Source: Candidatus Thiodiazotropha taylori (GTDB taxonomy: Bacteria; Pseudomonadota; Gammaproteobacteria; Chromatiales; Chromatiaceae). Taken from it: a stretch of DNA of 8,268 bases. A model generated the notes under the pieces. It worked only from the letters and a program-made list of their open reading frames with translations. It was not told where the DNA came from and made no database searches. Positions 7,119-8,268 of the stretch are shown in pieces (the first letter of the stretch is position 1; each line of letters opens with the position of its first letter). The position numbers were made by a program, and so were the translations under genes. The stretch spans positions 1 to 8,268 of the forward strand of contig JAHRHW010000191.1 of assembly GCA_019100305.1 (NCBI GenBank), in the 5' to 3' direction.

Positions 7119-7145
7119 TGATGGGCCCGGAAAGCGGGCCCATCA
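7119..7145 (+). terminator. Stem-loop terminator after the SPOR-protein gene
   Basis: TGATGGGCCCG (7119-7129) pairs perfectly with CGGGCCCATCA (7135-7145) around the 5-nt loop GAAAG, giving an 11-bp GC-rich stem that begins 12 nt after the stop codon. The downstream sequence is pyrimidine-rich (TCCCTCTGTCC) rather than a pure T-tract, so intrinsic termination may be partial. Position and stem strength still make it the likely transcript end. Confidence 0.8.
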
Positions 7146-7278
7146 TCCCTCTGTCCGCTTCCACTTCTTATCCAGTCAACATGGCGTGGCTGAAAATCTA
7201 TTTTCCAGGCCGGACCGAAGCCCCTGCTGTAAACAAACAATCGCCTATCTCTGCTAACCGATCCCGGGATCACTCAAT

Positions 7279-7328
7279 GTGATTGAATAAACTGGTGATT
7301 CAGCTAAAGTATTTGTGATTAATAATCA
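7279..7328. promoter_or_regulatory. Possible operator region: three GTGATT repeats and a palindrome
   Basis: GTGATT occurs at 7279-7284, 7295-7300 and 7315-7320. The last copy overlaps the perfect 13-bp palindrome TGATTAATAATCA (7316-7328). A weak sigma-70-like pair, TTGAAT (7283-7288) and TAAAGT (7305-7310) with a 16-bp spacer, sits among them. The layout suggests a regulator site controlling the rhodanese gene. The half-site recalls FNR/CRP motifs but the spacing does not fit either consensus. Confidence 0.3.
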
Positions 7329-7380
7329 TAAAAACCAGGTTGAAGAAACCGACATAAAATCAACACCTTTGAGTGATACA

Positions 7381-8268
7381 ATGAAACGATCTCTACTCTT
7401 CTCTCTGTTATTTCTGATCACATCCAGTGTATTGGCCGAAGCTGAATTTCTGGTGGACTCGGACTGGCTATCCGAGCATATCGAGGATGACAATCTGGTC
7501 ATTCTCGAAGTCCGCTATCATCCACACCGCTACCATACCGTGGGGCATATTCCTGGTGCCATTCAGGTACAACGATTCAAGGATCTCGGCGACAATCAGG
7601 CCTACCCATTGATGCGTTTTCCATCCAAAGATCAGTTCCAGTCCAGCTTACGCCAATGGGGTGTCAATGATGACTCCACCCTGCTCCTTTATGACGACTC
7701 AAACACCGCACTGACAACACGTCTCTTCTACCTGCTCGATCTCTACGGTTTCAATACTGAACAGGTAAAGATTCTCAATGGGGGTACCGTGGATTGGAGT
7801 GCCTTCGAAGAGATGACGACAGATCCCACGCCACAGCCAAAACCCGGCAACGTCACCCTGCAAGAAGCCAATCCTGAATTGTATGTGGAATGGACGGATG
7901 TCTATGACAAGATTGTATCGAGCCGTGATCCGAATTTTGTCCTGCTCGATGCCAGGCCAAAGGAGATGTATACCGGAAAGGTGGTCAAGCACTCCATATC
8001 CGCCGGCCATATTCCCGGCGCAATCAACATTGTGAGTCTGGACGGCACAAGCGCACAAAAGTGGCGGGACGATGAAACCATTGCCTCACTCTATAAAGAG
8101 ATCGCCAAAGACAAGACCATATATGTCTACTGTCACGACGGCTTTCGCATGAGTCTCTCCTATCTGCAACTCAAACACCTCGGTTATAACGATGTACGAC
8201 TCTACAACGGCGGGTGGTCTCACTGGGGGAATCGCTTGACCCTGCCTGTCGTTGAAGGTGAAGAACCC
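7381..8268 (+). CDS. Periplasmic tandem-rhodanese sulfurtransferase (3' partial)
   Basis: The frame is open for 296 codons from the ATG at 7381 to the window edge without a stop. An N-terminal signal peptide covers residues 1-19 with likely cleavage after SVLA. Two rhodanese domains follow, each with the GHIPGAI signature (about 55-61 and 209-215). In the N-terminal domain the catalytic position holds Asp (LLYDDSN at about 102-108), so it is inactive, as usual for TST/SseA-type proteins. The C-terminal domain has the active loop CHDGFR with Cys251 as the predicted persulfide-forming residue. The enzyme should move sulfane sulfur from thiosulfate, a mercaptopyruvate-like compound or another donor to an acceptor such as cyanide or a thiol; the loop alone does not tell which. 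The domains are complete up to the NGGWSHWG motif, so only a short tail is missing. The ribosome site is weak (GAG, 7 nt upstream). The gene is probably transcribed on its own, since a terminator precedes it. Confidence 0.9.
   Translation, partial: MKRSLLFSLLFLITSSVLAEAEFLVDSDWLSEHIEDDNLVILEVRYHPHRYHTVGHIPGAIQVQRFKDLGDNQAYPLMRFPSKDQFQSSLRQWGVNDDSTLLLYDDSNTALTTRLFYLLDLYGFNTEQVKILNGGTVDWSAFEEMTTDPTPQPKPGNVTLQEANPELYVEWTDVYDKIVSSRDPNFVLLDARPKEMYTGKVVKHSISAGHIPGAINIVSLDGTSAQKWRDDETIASLYKEIAKDKTIYVYCHDGFRMSLSYLQLKHLGYNDVRLYNGGWSHWGNRLTLPVVEGEEP

Noticed and set aside
7174..7281. 33-codon ORF (MAWLKIYFPGR...) in the gap before the rhodanese gene
   Set aside because: It has no ribosome site, no recognisable feature and a length expected by chance.
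7314..7329. CRP or FNR site overlapping the palindrome
   Set aside because: The palindrome has an odd centre; the half-sites are one base out of register with TGTGA-N6-TCACA and with TTGAT-N4-ATCAA.
7699..8058. 119-codon minus-strand ORF inside the rhodanese gene
   Set aside because: It is antisense to the region that includes the second GHIPGAI motif of the rhodanese; nothing supports it as coding.

Overview
The window looks like the chromosome of a free-living or symbiotic gammaproteobacterium of roughly balanced base composition, perhaps in or near the sulfur-oxidising Chromatiales-type lineages. The support is an RpfC-type hybrid kinase, a YdbH/YdbL envelope-lipid pair, a DamX-type SPOR protein and a periplasmic tandem rhodanese. 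The lineage is an inference from gene content only. I see no mobile element, CRISPR array, tRNA or rRNA.

Layout. (1) 2-2140, plus strand: a membrane hybrid histidine kinase, cut off at its 5' end by the window edge. It has an RpfC-like membrane region, a kinase core, a degenerate receiver and an intact receiver, but no HPt domain. (2) 2184-2852 and 2984-5101, minus strand: a probable two-gene operon, ydbH-like then ydbL-like, converging on the kinase gene. YdbH is an AsmA-like intermembrane lipid-transfer protein. The ydbL product is an unusual lipoprotein whose N-terminus resembles the missing small partner YnbE. (3) 5102-5565: a divergent, mostly AT-rich intergenic region that holds one doubtful small ORF (5147-5398), a perfect hairpin and probable promoters. 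(4) 5566-7107, plus strand: a long coiled-coil, single-pass membrane protein with a C-terminal DamX-like SPOR domain, followed by a strong stem-loop terminator. (5) 7146-7380: an intergenic region with a palindrome and three GTGATT repeats. (6) 7381-8268, plus strand: an exported tandem-rhodanese sulfurtransferase that is still open at the right edge.

Working together: the YdbH/YdbL pair should serve phospholipid transport to the outer membrane. The SPOR protein should act at septal peptidoglycan during division. The rhodanese should act on sulfur compounds in the periplasm. The kinase output is unknown. Apart from the ydbH-ydbL pair, nothing in the sequence joins the genes into one system; the common theme is the cell envelope. 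The most distinctive points are the apparent YnbE-YdbL fusion and the coiled-coil/SPOR architecture.
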